DNA of 64,000 bases from Pseudomonas monsensis (GTDB lineage: Bacteria > Pseudomonadota > Gammaproteobacteria > Pseudomonadales > Pseudomonadaceae). Below are positions 23,425-30,914 of the stretch, piece after piece. A program made the position numbers and the translations under genes. The stretch's first letter is position 1. Every line of letters starts with the position of its first letter. The stretch lies in contig NZ_CP077087.1 of the NCBI RefSeq assembly GCF_014268495.2, positions 603,001-667,000 of the forward strand, read 5' to 3'. The notes beneath the pieces were generated by a model, which worked only from the letters and a program-made list of their open reading frames with translations, was not told the DNA's origin and did not search any database.

Positions 23425-24861
23425 TTAACCCTCATCCCCCTCCTCATCATCGCCACCATCAACCTTCATCCCCAATTCCTTGATCTTGCGCGTCAGGGTG
23501 TTGCGACCCCAACCGAGTAATACCGCCGCATCACGACGCCGACCGGCTGTGTGCTTGAGCGCAGTCTCGATCATGATCCGCTCAAACGCCGGTACCGCGC
23601 TGTCGAGCAAACTCGACTGGCCACGGGCCAAGGCCTGATCGGCCCACTGGCGCAGCGCCTGCTCCCAGTTGGTCACCGGCGCCGAATCCTGCGGCAGGCT
23701 CAGCAACTCTGGCGGCAGATCGCTGATATGCACTTCGCGCCCGGAGGCCATTACGGTGATCCAGCGGCACGTGTTCTCCAGCTGCCGAACGTTGCCCGGC
23801 CACGGCAGGTTTTTCAGGTATTCCTCGGTCTCGCTTTTCAACAGCTTCGGCTCGACCGCCAATTCTTGCGCGGCGCGGCTGAGGAAATGCTTGGCCAGGG
23901 TCGGAATGTCTTCACGACGATCCGACAGGCGCGGGATGTGGATGCGGATCACGTTGAGGCGGTGGAACAAGTCCTCGCGGAATTTCCCGGCGTGTACCAG
24001 GGTTTCCAGATTCTGGTGCGTCGCGGCGATGATCCGCACATCGACTTTGACCGGCACGTGCCCGCCAACGCGATAGAACTCGCCGTCCGCGAGAACCCGT
24101 AACAGACGCGTCTGGGTATCGGCGGGCATGTCGCCGATTTCATCGAGGAACAGCGTCCCGCCGTCAGCCTGTTCGAAGCGGCCGCGACGCAGGTTGGCCG
24201 CGCCGGTGAACGCGCCTTTTTCGTGGCCGAACAGCTCGGACTCCATCAGGTCCTTGGGGATCGCCGCCATGTTCAGTGCGATGAACGGCGAGGCCGCGCG
24301 CGGGCTGTGGCGGTGCAGGGCGTGGGCCACCAGTTCTTTACCGGTGCCGGATTCGCCGTTGATCAGCACGGTGATGTTGGAGTGGCTCAAGCGGCCGATG
24401 GCGCGAAACACTTCCTGCATCGCCGGCGCTTCGCCGATGATTTCCGGGGTGCGGGTCAGCGCGGGCACGACTTCCAGGCCTTGTTGTTCCTGCGCGTGCT
24501 GGTTGGCGCGTTTGACCAGCGATACCGCTTCATCCACGTCGAACGGCTTGGGCAGGTATTCGAATGCGCCGCCCTGATAGGAGGCGACGGCGCTGTCCAG
24601 GTCGGAGTGAGCGGTCATGATGATGACCGGCAACCGTGGGTGTTGTTCGCGAATCCGTGCGAGCAGGTCGAGGCCGCTGGCGCCGGGCATGCGGATGTCG
24701 GAAATGATCACGTCAGGTTGCTGGCGGGCCAGGCGACTCATCACGCCATCGGCGCTGTCGAAGCTCTGGGTGGTCATGCCTTCCTGCTGCAAGGCCTTTT
24801 CCAGAACCCAACGGATAGAACGGTCGTCATCGACGATCCACACAGTTTCACTACGGCTCAT
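23425..24861 (-). CDS. ntrC: Nitrogen regulator NtrC (sigma-54 activator)
   Basis: A 478-residue response regulator: receiver domain with phosphorylation site D55 (VIISDIRMPG), AAA+ domain with Walker A GESGTGKE, the sigma-54 contact loop GAFTGA and Walker B GTLFLDEIGD, and a Fis-type helix-turn-helix at the C-terminus (RRRDAAVLLGWGRNTLTRK). It ends in an acidic tail. It activates nitrogen-assimilation promoters when phosphorylated by NtrB. The start overlaps the ntrB stop by ATGA. Candidate targets in this window are glnA, ntrBC and possibly hutU. Confidence 0.97.
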   Translation of the reverse strand: MSRSETVWIVDDDRSIRWVLEKALQQEGMTTQSFDSADGVMSRLARQQPDVIISDIRMPGASGLDLLARIREQHPRLPVIIMTAHSDLDSAVASYQGGAFEYLPKPFDVDEAVSLVKRANQHAQEQQGLEVVPALTRTPEIIGEAPAMQEVFRAIGRLSHSNITVLINGESGTGKELVAHALHRHSPRAASPFIALNMAAIPKDLMESELFGHEKGAFTGAANLRRGRFEQADGGTLFLDEIGDMPADTQTRLLRVLADGEFYRVGGHVPVKVDVRIIAATHQNLETLVHAGKFREDLFHRLNVIRIHIPRLSDRREDIPTLAKHFLSRAAQELAVEPKLLKSETEEYLKNLPWPGNVRQLENTCRWITVMASGREVHISDLPPELLSLPQDSAPVTNWEQALRQWADQALARGQSSLLDSAVPAFERIMIETALKHTAGRRRDAAVLLGWGRNTLTRKIKELGMKVDGGDDEEGDEG

Positions 24862-25943
24862 GTCGATGTGGCTCCTTGTTCCAGTGGCAGAAAGATCGAG
24901 AACGTGGTGTGGCCTGGATGGCTGTCACACTCGATCAGGCCCTGGTGCTGGCTGATGATGTTCTGGGTAATGGCCAGGCCCAGTCCGGTACCGTCCGGAC
25001 GACCGCTGACCATGGGAAAGAAAATGGTTTCCTGAAGTTCCGCCGGGATCCCCGGGCCGTTGTCGATGATCTCGATCTTGGTCACCAGACGATGGCGGAC
25101 GTGGCCGATGGTGAACTGGCGCATCGTTCGCGTGCGCAGGCTGATGCGGCCCAGGCGCAGCTCGTTCTGGCTGCTGATCGCCTGCATGGCGTTGCGCACG
25201 ATGTTCAGCACGGCCTGAATCATTTGCTCGCGGTCGATCAACACGTCGGGAATGCTCGGGTCGTAATCGCGCACCAGCGTGATGCAGCCCTGACTTTCCG
25301 CCTCGACCAATTGGCAGACACGCTCCAGCACTTCGTGGACGTTGCACATGGCCAGCGACGGCAGCTTGTTCGAGCCGAGCATGCGATCAACCAGATTGCG
25401 CAGGCGGTCGGCCTCTTCAATGATCACGTTGGTGTAGTCGCGCAGACTGTCTTCCGGCAGTTCGCGGGCCAGCAACTGCGCCGCGCCACGAATGCCGCCG
25501 AGGGGATTCTTGATCTCATGGGCGAGGCCGCGCACCAGCATCTTGCTGGTTTCCTGTTTGGACAGTTGCGCCTCTTCCTTGGTGATCCGCAGCAGCCGGT
25601 CACGCGGGTGCACTTCCAGCAGAAGCATGGTTGCACCGTTGCTGAGGATTGGCGTCACCGCGTAGTCCACGGTCAGGGTCTGGCCGGTGAGGGCGGTGAG
25701 CATGGCTTCGCGTTTGGTGAACGGGTGCGCCTGCTCCACCGCCTGGCGCAGCGAGTTGAGCGCTTCGGTGGACTCGGTGAACAGCTCGCTGATGAACTGC
25801 CCATGGCTGCGCTGGCCGCTGATGGCCAGCAGCATTTCCGCCGCCGGGTTCATGTATTCGAGGCGCAATTCGGCGTCGAGCAGAATGGTGGCGGTGGTCA
25901 GGTTGTCGAGCAGCAAACGGTGGATTGCGTCGCTAATAGTCAT
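24858..25943 (-). CDS. ntrB: Nitrogen sensor kinase NtrB
   Basis: A 361-residue soluble histidine kinase/phosphatase controlled by PII: a PAS domain (residues about 10-110), the phosphoacceptor H142 in GLAHEIKNPLGG, and ATPase boxes IRNAMQA, IIDNGPGIP and GTGLGLAI. No membrane segment is present, as expected. The leader contains a candidate sigma-54 promoter (26001-26016) and an NtrC-type palindrome (26131-26159), suggesting autoregulation. Confidence 0.97.
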   Translation of the reverse strand: MTISDAIHRLLLDNLTTATILLDAELRLEYMNPAAEMLLAISGQRSHGQFISELFTESTEALNSLRQAVEQAHPFTKREAMLTALTGQTLTVDYAVTPILSNGATMLLLEVHPRDRLLRITKEEAQLSKQETSKMLVRGLAHEIKNPLGGIRGAAQLLARELPEDSLRDYTNVIIEEADRLRNLVDRMLGSNKLPSLAMCNVHEVLERVCQLVEAESQGCITLVRDYDPSIPDVLIDREQMIQAVLNIVRNAMQAISSQNELRLGRISLRTRTMRQFTIGHVRHRLVTKIEIIDNGPGIPAELQETIFFPMVSGRPDGTGLGLAITQNIISQHQGLIECDSHPGHTTFSIFLPLEQGATST

Positions 25944-26000
25944 CGGAGCCTCTTTTGGGGGCGGAGCGTGCGCAAGAAGCAGGCGTCGTTAAACGGAAAA

Positions 26001-26016
26001 TGCAAAAACCAAACCA
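26001..26016 (-). promoter_or_regulatory. Candidate sigma-54 promoter of ntrBC
   Basis: On the minus strand TGGTTTGGTTTTTGCA has the invariant GG and GC separated by exactly 10 bases, plus the TTGCA -12 element. The -24 element is weak after TGG. It lies about 58 bases before the ntrB start and about 130 bases from the NtrC-like site. Confidence 0.45.
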
Positions 26017-26130
26017 AGGCTCCGAAAAGAAGCGTTCAACCCCTGAAACGGGCGTTTGACGCTCGTTTGCGTGGCGCCATTGCGGCTGGAACGGGAAGTT
26101 TCGAACCAAAATGGGTTGGAATGTGGGTAC

Positions 26131-26159
26131 GGTGCAGTCTATTGCACCAATATAGTGCG
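26131..26159. promoter_or_regulatory. NtrC-type binding palindromes upstream of ntrB
   Basis: TGCACCA-ATA-TAGTGCG (26143-26159) matches 12 of 14 specified positions of the NtrC consensus TGCACCA-N3-TGGTGCA. It overlaps a second inverted repeat, GGTGCA-N6-TGCACC (26131-26148). The site is just outside the end of the upstream DUF4124 gene. Confidence 0.6.
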
Positions 26160-26174
26160 CAAAGCTGAACGGCG

Positions 26175-26792
26175 TTAGAAGAAACGCAGGAAGGGGTTTT
26201 TCGGCTCGGGCGGTTTGTCTTTCAGCGGACATTCCGGGCGTACGCCGTAGTCTTCGCTGACGCAGGGTTTGACCTGACGTTTCTGCGCCAGCGAGATGCG
26301 CAGCATGTGGAACGACTGGTTGGCGGTGCGTTCGACGATACGGCCCTGTTCATCAAGGATTTCCACCGACAAGTGGTGGCTGCCACGGTCGATGTTACTC
26401 AACGGGAACACCGGGCTCAGGCCTGGCTCGCCAGTGGCCTGGCCGTCGAGCAGCAGGCGGTAGCGATGGCCCTGCTGCAGGCCCGGTTCGCTGGTGACGC
26501 TGACGATCACCTCGCCCGCGCTGCTGCGAATGGTCGCGTCCGGCTCGGGGATCAGGATGCGCAGCATGTCGTAGTGGAACAGCGGTGGTTCCGGGGATTT
26601 TTGTGTCGCGCGCAGCGGCGCATCCGCCGTGGGATTAGCCGACATGCGGTTGCTGGTCGCGATGGGCACACGCTTGGCGTTGCCACGCGGCTGGTCGGTG
26701 TAGACGCGATTGCCCTGGGCATCGACATAGGTGAAGACCTCGGCGTGAACGGGCAGAGCGAACAGGCACAGGATCAGCCAGAAAATCCTCAT
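26175..26792 (-). CDS. DUF4124 domain protein, second of a tandem pair
   Basis: A 205-residue exported protein: signal peptide (MRIFWLILCLFALPVHA), an N-terminal DUF4124 domain (VFTYVDAQGNRVYTDQP) and a beta-sandwich-like second half (RYRLLLDGQATG, NIDRGSHHLSVEIL) with two late cysteines in KPCVSEDYGVRPECP. Function unknown. It overlaps the upstream paralogue by ATGA. The pair always reads toward ntrBC in this region. Confidence 0.88.
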   Translation of the reverse strand: MRIFWLILCLFALPVHAEVFTYVDAQGNRVYTDQPRGNAKRVPIATSNRMSANPTADAPLRATQKSPEPPLFHYDMLRILIPEPDATIRSSAGEVIVSVTSEPGLQQGHRYRLLLDGQATGEPGLSPVFPLSNIDRGSHHLSVEILDEQGRIVERTANQSFHMLRISLAQKRQVKPCVSEDYGVRPECPLKDKPPEPKNPFLRFF

Positions 26793-27301
26793 GGCGTGTG
26801 CACCCGCTGCACGGTGAACGTCACCGCCGGGCTCTGCTGGATGATCGCTTCGCCGTCGATCACTTGCACCGCGAGACGATGCTCCCCGCGATCAATATTC
26901 ACCAGTTGCAGGATCGGCACGTTGCTCGACTGGCCGTAAGGCGCGTCGTCCAATACCAGCCTGAGTTGGTGCGGCGACTGCAGGCGCGGCTTGATCAGCA
27001 CGTTGACGGTGAAGGTGCCGTTGTTGGCGCGCAGGGCTTCTTCGGTAGGCAGGCCGGTCAGCTCCAGCACTGCATAAGCGTTGCGGGCCGCTGGGCGATT
27101 GTCCGTGCTGGCGGGCGCCGGGGCGCGCGGTACCTGTGGTTCGACGCTGTTGAGCGGCGGCAGCTCCACTGGCTGCGCCTGTACGCCGTCCGGCGAGTGA
27201 TCGCTGTACACCGTGTGGCCGTTGGCGTCGGTGTACTTGTAGATCTGCGCGGCGGCGGGCAGGGCGATCAGCAGCAGGATGTAGAGAAAGGTGCGACCCA
27301 T
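26789..27301 (-). CDS. DUF4124 domain protein, first of a tandem pair
   Basis: A 170-residue exported protein: signal peptide (MGRTFLYILLLIALPAAA), a DUF4124 domain (IYKYTDANGHTVYSDHSPDG), a Pro/Ala linker, and the same NIDRGEHRLAVQVID strand pattern as its downstream neighbour. It is clearly a duplicate of that gene. No catalytic residues are evident. The pair lies between glnA and ntrBC but is separated from glnA by a terminator. Confidence 0.88.
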   Translation of the reverse strand: MGRTFLYILLLIALPAAAQIYKYTDANGHTVYSDHSPDGVQAQPVELPPLNSVEPQVPRAPAPASTDNRPAARNAYAVLELTGLPTEEALRANNGTFTVNVLIKPRLQSPHQLRLVLDDAPYGQSSNVPILQLVNIDRGEHRLAVQVIDGEAIIQQSPAVTFTVQRVHTP

Positions 27302-27404
27302 GAAATCGACCGGGAAAGAAAGCGATGGGGTGCAGCATAGGCGAGGTGCGGCGGTTGGCCCAACCCGAGACAGATCCGGAAATCATTCGGACGCCAAAAT
27401 CTCC

Positions 27405-27494
27405 CGTAGGAGTGAGCCTGCTCGCGATGACGTTGTATCCGTCACTCTCACTTGCAATGACCCACCGCTATCGCGAGCAGGCTCACTCCTGCAG
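27405..27494. repeat. REP-type inverted repeat pair (GGAGTGAGC family)
   Basis: GTAGGAGTGAGCCTGCTCGCGAT and an inverse copy ending CACTCCTGCAG enclose about 45 bases upstream of the DUF4124 genes. Confidence 0.87.
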
Positions 27495-27524
27495 GAATAT
27501 GGGGCGGCCATAAAATCCGGGCGA

Positions 27525-27556
27525 TAAAAAAGGCCTCCCGAAGGAGGCCTCTTTTT
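27525..27556 (-). terminator. Rho-independent terminator of glnA
   Basis: On the minus strand AGGCCTCC-TTCG-GGAGGCCT is followed by TTTTTTAT. It has an 8-pair stem with a stable tetraloop and lies about 30 bases after the glnA stop. The other strand also has a T run, so it may work in both directions. Confidence 0.92.
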
Positions 27557-27585
27557 GTCACGCCGCTTAGCGCGGCGCTACCGGA

Positions 27586-28992
27586 TCAGCAGCTGTAGTA
27601 CAGCTCATATTCCAGTGGGTGTACGAAGGTACGAACCTTGATTTCTTCTTCGGATTTCAGCGCGATGTAAGCGTCGATGAAGTCGTCGGAGAACACGCCG
27701 CCCTTGGTCAGGAACGCACGGCCCTTGTCCAGCTCTTCCAGGGCTTCTTTCAGGCTGCCGCAAACTTGTGGGATCTCTTTCGCCTCTTCAGGCGGCAGGT
27801 CGTACAGGTTTTTGTCAGCGGCATCGCCTGGGTGGATCTTGTTCTGGATACCGTCCAGGCCGGCCATCAGCAGAGCTGCGAATGCCAGGTACGGGTTGGC
27901 AGCCGGATCCGGGAAGCGTGCTTCGATACGACGGCCGCGTGGGCTGTTGACGTAAGGAATACGGATCGAGGCGGAACGGTTGCGAGCCGAGTAGGCCAGC
28001 ATTACCGGGGCTTCGAAACCTGGCACCAGACGCTTGTAGGAGTTGGTGGCCGGGTTGGTGAAGCCGTTCAGCGCTTTACCGTGCTTGATGATACCGCCGA
28101 TGAAGTACAGGGCGGTTTCGGACAGGCCGGCATAGCCTTCGCCAGCGAAGGTGTTCTTGCCGTCTTTGGCGATGGACATGTGGACGTGCATGCCCGAGCC
28201 GTTGTCGCCGTACAGTGGCTTCGGCATGAAGGTCGCGGTGCGGCCGTAAGCGTCGGCAACGTTGTGTACAACGTATTTCAGAGTCTGAACTTCGTCAGCT
28301 TTCTTCACCAGGGTGTTGAACTTGACACCAATTTCGTTCTGACCGGCAGTCGCCACTTCGTGGTGGTGAACTTCAACGGTCTGGCCCATCTCTTCCAGTG
28401 CGTTGCACATGGCAGTACGGATTTCGTGGTCGTGGTCGAACGGCGGAACCGGGAAGTAGCCACCTTTGACGCCAGGACGGTGACCTTTGTTGCCGCCTTC
28501 GATGTCCTGGTCGGACATCCACGAACCTTGTTCGGAGTAGATCTTGAACATCGAGCCGGAGATGTCCGACTTGAACTTCACTTCGTCGAAGATGAAGAAT
28601 TCCGGTTCTGGACCGGCGAAGACGGTGTCACCGATACCGGTGGTCTTCAGGTATTCCTCGGCGCGGTGAGCAATGGCGCGCGGGTCACGATCGTAACCTT
28701 GCATGGTCGACGGTTCGATGATGTCGCACACCAGGATCAGGGTGGCGTCTTCGGTGAACGGGTCGAGCACGGCAGTGTCGTCGTCCGGCAGCAGGATCAT
28801 GTCGGAGGCTTCGATGCCTTTCCAGCCAGCGATGGAGGAACCGTCGAACATCTTGCCGACTTCGAAGAAGTCGTCTTCCAGCGCATCGCGAGCCGGCATG
28901 GTCACGTGGTGCTGAGTGCCTTTGGTGTCCGTGAAGCGCAGATCAATCCACTTGACGTCATGATCTTTGATGAGTTGAACCGACTTCGACAT
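27586..28992 (-). CDS. glnA: Glutamine synthetase type I
   Basis: A 468-residue enzyme of the adenylylated GSI-beta class, forming dodecamers that make glutamine from glutamate and ammonia. The beta-grasp N-domain, the KMFDGSSIAGW segment, the metal/ATP region (GNGSGMHVHMS-like, here DNGSGMHVHMS) and the adenylylation site Y397 in NLYDLPPEE are present. The frame is open further upstream, but MSKSVQLIKDHDVKW at 28992 is the family start and has GGAGGA upstream. A sigma-54 promoter and NtrC-like sites precede it, and a strong terminator follows. Confidence 0.98.
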   Translation of the reverse strand: MSKSVQLIKDHDVKWIDLRFTDTKGTQHHVTMPARDALEDDFFEVGKMFDGSSIAGWKGIEASDMILLPDDDTAVLDPFTEDATLILVCDIIEPSTMQGYDRDPRAIAHRAEEYLKTTGIGDTVFAGPEPEFFIFDEVKFKSDISGSMFKIYSEQGSWMSDQDIEGGNKGHRPGVKGGYFPVPPFDHDHEIRTAMCNALEEMGQTVEVHHHEVATAGQNEIGVKFNTLVKKADEVQTLKYVVHNVADAYGRTATFMPKPLYGDNGSGMHVHMSIAKDGKNTFAGEGYAGLSETALYFIGGIIKHGKALNGFTNPATNSYKRLVPGFEAPVMLAYSARNRSASIRIPYVNSPRGRRIEARFPDPAANPYLAFAALLMAGLDGIQNKIHPGDAADKNLYDLPPEEAKEIPQVCGSLKEALEELDKGRAFLTKGGVFSDDFIDAYIALKSEEEIKVRTFVHPLEYELYYSC

Positions 28993-29088
28993 AGTGTCCT
29001 CCGGGTGGCTTAGGGCTTGGTAGTGGATGCCCTTAATATGGGTGATGCCGGCGCAGATACTCTGCCAAGGCAACCTGCCTCACAAGGG

Positions 29089-29104
29089 AGCAAATTGCAT
29101 GCCA
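29089..29104 (-). promoter_or_regulatory. Sigma-54 promoter of glnA
   Basis: On the minus strand TGGCATGCAATTTGCT fits the consensus TGGCACG-N4-TTGCW, with only the C of CAC changed. GG and GC are 10 bases apart. The predicted transcript starts near 29078, about 85 bases before the ATG. Confidence 0.82.
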
Positions 29105-29176
29105 GTGCCCCAGCATGGGTTTTTTGCCCCAAATTCACGCTTCTAATGGAGCAAATCGCCAGAAAGGCGAAAATCT

Positions 29177-29224
29177 CGCCCCTTAATGTAGCGCTCGATT
29201 CTGAAAATGACCTGTTTTGGTGCG
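29177..29224. promoter_or_regulatory. Two candidate NtrC sites for glnA
   Basis: Degenerate matches to TGCACCA-N3-TGGTGCA are centred at about 29185 (CGCCCCTTAATGTAGCG) and 29216 (minus strand, CGCACCAAAACAGGTCA). They are 31 bases apart and roughly 107 and 139 bases upstream of the predicted start. This is the same layout as the enteric glnA enhancer, but each site has several mismatches. Confidence 0.4.
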
Positions 29225-29272
29225 CGCAAAACCTTCTGCACATTAACTGGTTAAACCTTGAGCAATTTCCGC

Positions 29273-29278
29273 TATAAT
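29273..29278 (+). promoter_or_regulatory. Candidate -10 box of thiI
   Basis: A perfect TATAAT lies 43 bases before the thiI ATG. The -35 region (around 29250-29256, TTAAAC) is weak. It shares a 328-base divergent region with the glnA enhancer. Confidence 0.5.
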
Positions 29279-29320
29279 CCGCGCCCCCCTTTTTCGGCTG
29301 GCCCTGCGCGCGCTGTTTTC

Positions 29321-30775
29321 ATGAAACTAATCGTAAAAGTCTTCCCCGAGATCACCATCAAGAGTCGACCTGTCCGGACGAAATTTATCCGCCAGTTGGC
29401 CAAAAACATCCGCGCCGTGCTCCGCGATCTGGACCCGGCTGTGGTGGTGAACGGTGTGTGGGACAACCTCGAGCTGGAAACCCGCGTAGCCGACGCCAAA
29501 GCCCAGAAAGAGATGGTCGAGCGTCTGAGCTGCATGCCGGGCATTGCCCACCTGTTGCAGATCGACGAGTACCCGCTGGGCGACTTCGACGACATCACCG
29601 AAAAGTGCAAACAGCACTACGGTGATGCACTGGCCGGGAAGATTTTTTCGGTGCGCTGCAAGCGCGCGGGCAAGCACACGTTCAGCTCGATGGACGTCGA
29701 AAAATACGTCGGCAGCAAGCTGCGCCGTGAGTGCGGTGCTGCCGGTATCGACCTGAAAGCGCCACAAATCGAAGTGCGCATCGAAGTTCGCGACAAACGG
29801 TTGTTCGTCATCCACAGCCAGCACAACGGCATCGGCGGTTACCCGCTCGGCGCGTTGGAGCAGACGCTGGTATTGATGTCCGGCGGCTTTGACTCGACCG
29901 TTGCCGCCTACCAGATCATGCGCCGTGGCCTGATGGCGCACTTCTGCTTCTTTAACCTGGGCGGTCGTGCCCACGAATTGGGCGTGATGGAAGTCGCGCA
30001 TTTCATCTGGAAGAAGTACGGCAGCTCGCAACGCGTGCTATTTGTCAGTGTTCCGTTCGAAGAAGTGTTGGGCGAAATTCTCGGCAAAGTCGATAACAGT
30101 CATATGGGCGTCGTATTGAAGCGTATGATGTTGCGCGCGTCCTCCGCCATTGCCGACCGCCTGCACATTGATGCCCTGGTGACCGGCGAAGCGATCTCCC
30201 AGGTGTCGAGCCAGACGCTGCCGAACCTGTCGGTGATCGACTGCGTGACCGATAAGCTGGTCCTGCGTCCGCTGATCGTGGCGCACAAGCAGGACATCAT
30301 CGACACGGCCAACGAGATCGGCACCGCCGATTTCGCCCGGCACATGCCGGAGTACTGCGGGGTCATTTCGGTCAATCCGAAGACAGCCGCCAAACGCGGT
30401 CGTGTTGAGCACGAAGAGAAAGAATTCGACATGGCGGTGCTCGAGCGTGCGCTCGAAAACGCCAAACTGGTGCCGATCGATCGGGTAATCGACGAATTGG
30501 GCCAGGACGTACAGATTGAAGAAGTCAGCGAAGCACTGGCCGGTCAGATCGTCATCGACATCCGTCACCCGGATGCCGCCGAGGATGAGCCGCTGGAAAT
30601 CGCTGGCGTAGAAGTACAGACGATGCCGTTCTACGCAGTGAACGCTCGTTTCAAGGAGCTGGATCCGACTCGCCAGTACCTGCTGTATTGCGACAAAGGC
30701 GTGATGAGTCGCCTGCATGCTCACCATTTGCTCAGTGAGGGGCATGCCAATGTGCGCGTTTATCGACCGAGCTAA
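29321..30775 (+). CDS. thiI: tRNA 4-thiouridine synthase ThiI
   Basis: A 484-residue enzyme that adenylates and thiolates U8 of tRNA and, in many bacteria, supplies sulfur for the thiamin thiazole. It has ferredoxin-like and THUMP domains, the PP-loop SGGFDSTVAA and a C-terminal rhodanese domain with catalytic C457 (YLLYCDKGVMS). ATG 29321 is the family start; an upstream frame from 29258 overlaps the promoter. Transcribed divergently from glnA. Confidence 0.96.
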   Translation: MKLIVKVFPEITIKSRPVRTKFIRQLAKNIRAVLRDLDPAVVVNGVWDNLELETRVADAKAQKEMVERLSCMPGIAHLLQIDEYPLGDFDDITEKCKQHYGDALAGKIFSVRCKRAGKHTFSSMDVEKYVGSKLRRECGAAGIDLKAPQIEVRIEVRDKRLFVIHSQHNGIGGYPLGALEQTLVLMSGGFDSTVAAYQIMRRGLMAHFCFFNLGGRAHELGVMEVAHFIWKKYGSSQRVLFVSVPFEEVLGEILGKVDNSHMGVVLKRMMLRASSAIADRLHIDALVTGEAISQVSSQTLPNLSVIDCVTDKLVLRPLIVAHKQDIIDTANEIGTADFARHMPEYCGVISVNPKTAAKRGRVEHEEKEFDMAVLERALENAKLVPIDRVIDELGQDVQIEEVSEALAGQIVIDIRHPDAAEDEPLEIAGVEVQTMPFYAVNARFKELDPTRQYLLYCDKGVMSRLHAHHLLSEGHANVRVYRPS

Positions 30776-30914
30776 GTGCCCGGGGCTGTTTGCCTGTGGC
30801 CTGCGTCACCGGCCCCCCGACACCGCCGTCAAGCTGTAACGGCCATGCCGGACACTACTGTTAATCGCTGCCAAGACTTGTCAGCAAACCGAATCCTCTG
30901 ATCGAGATACACAA

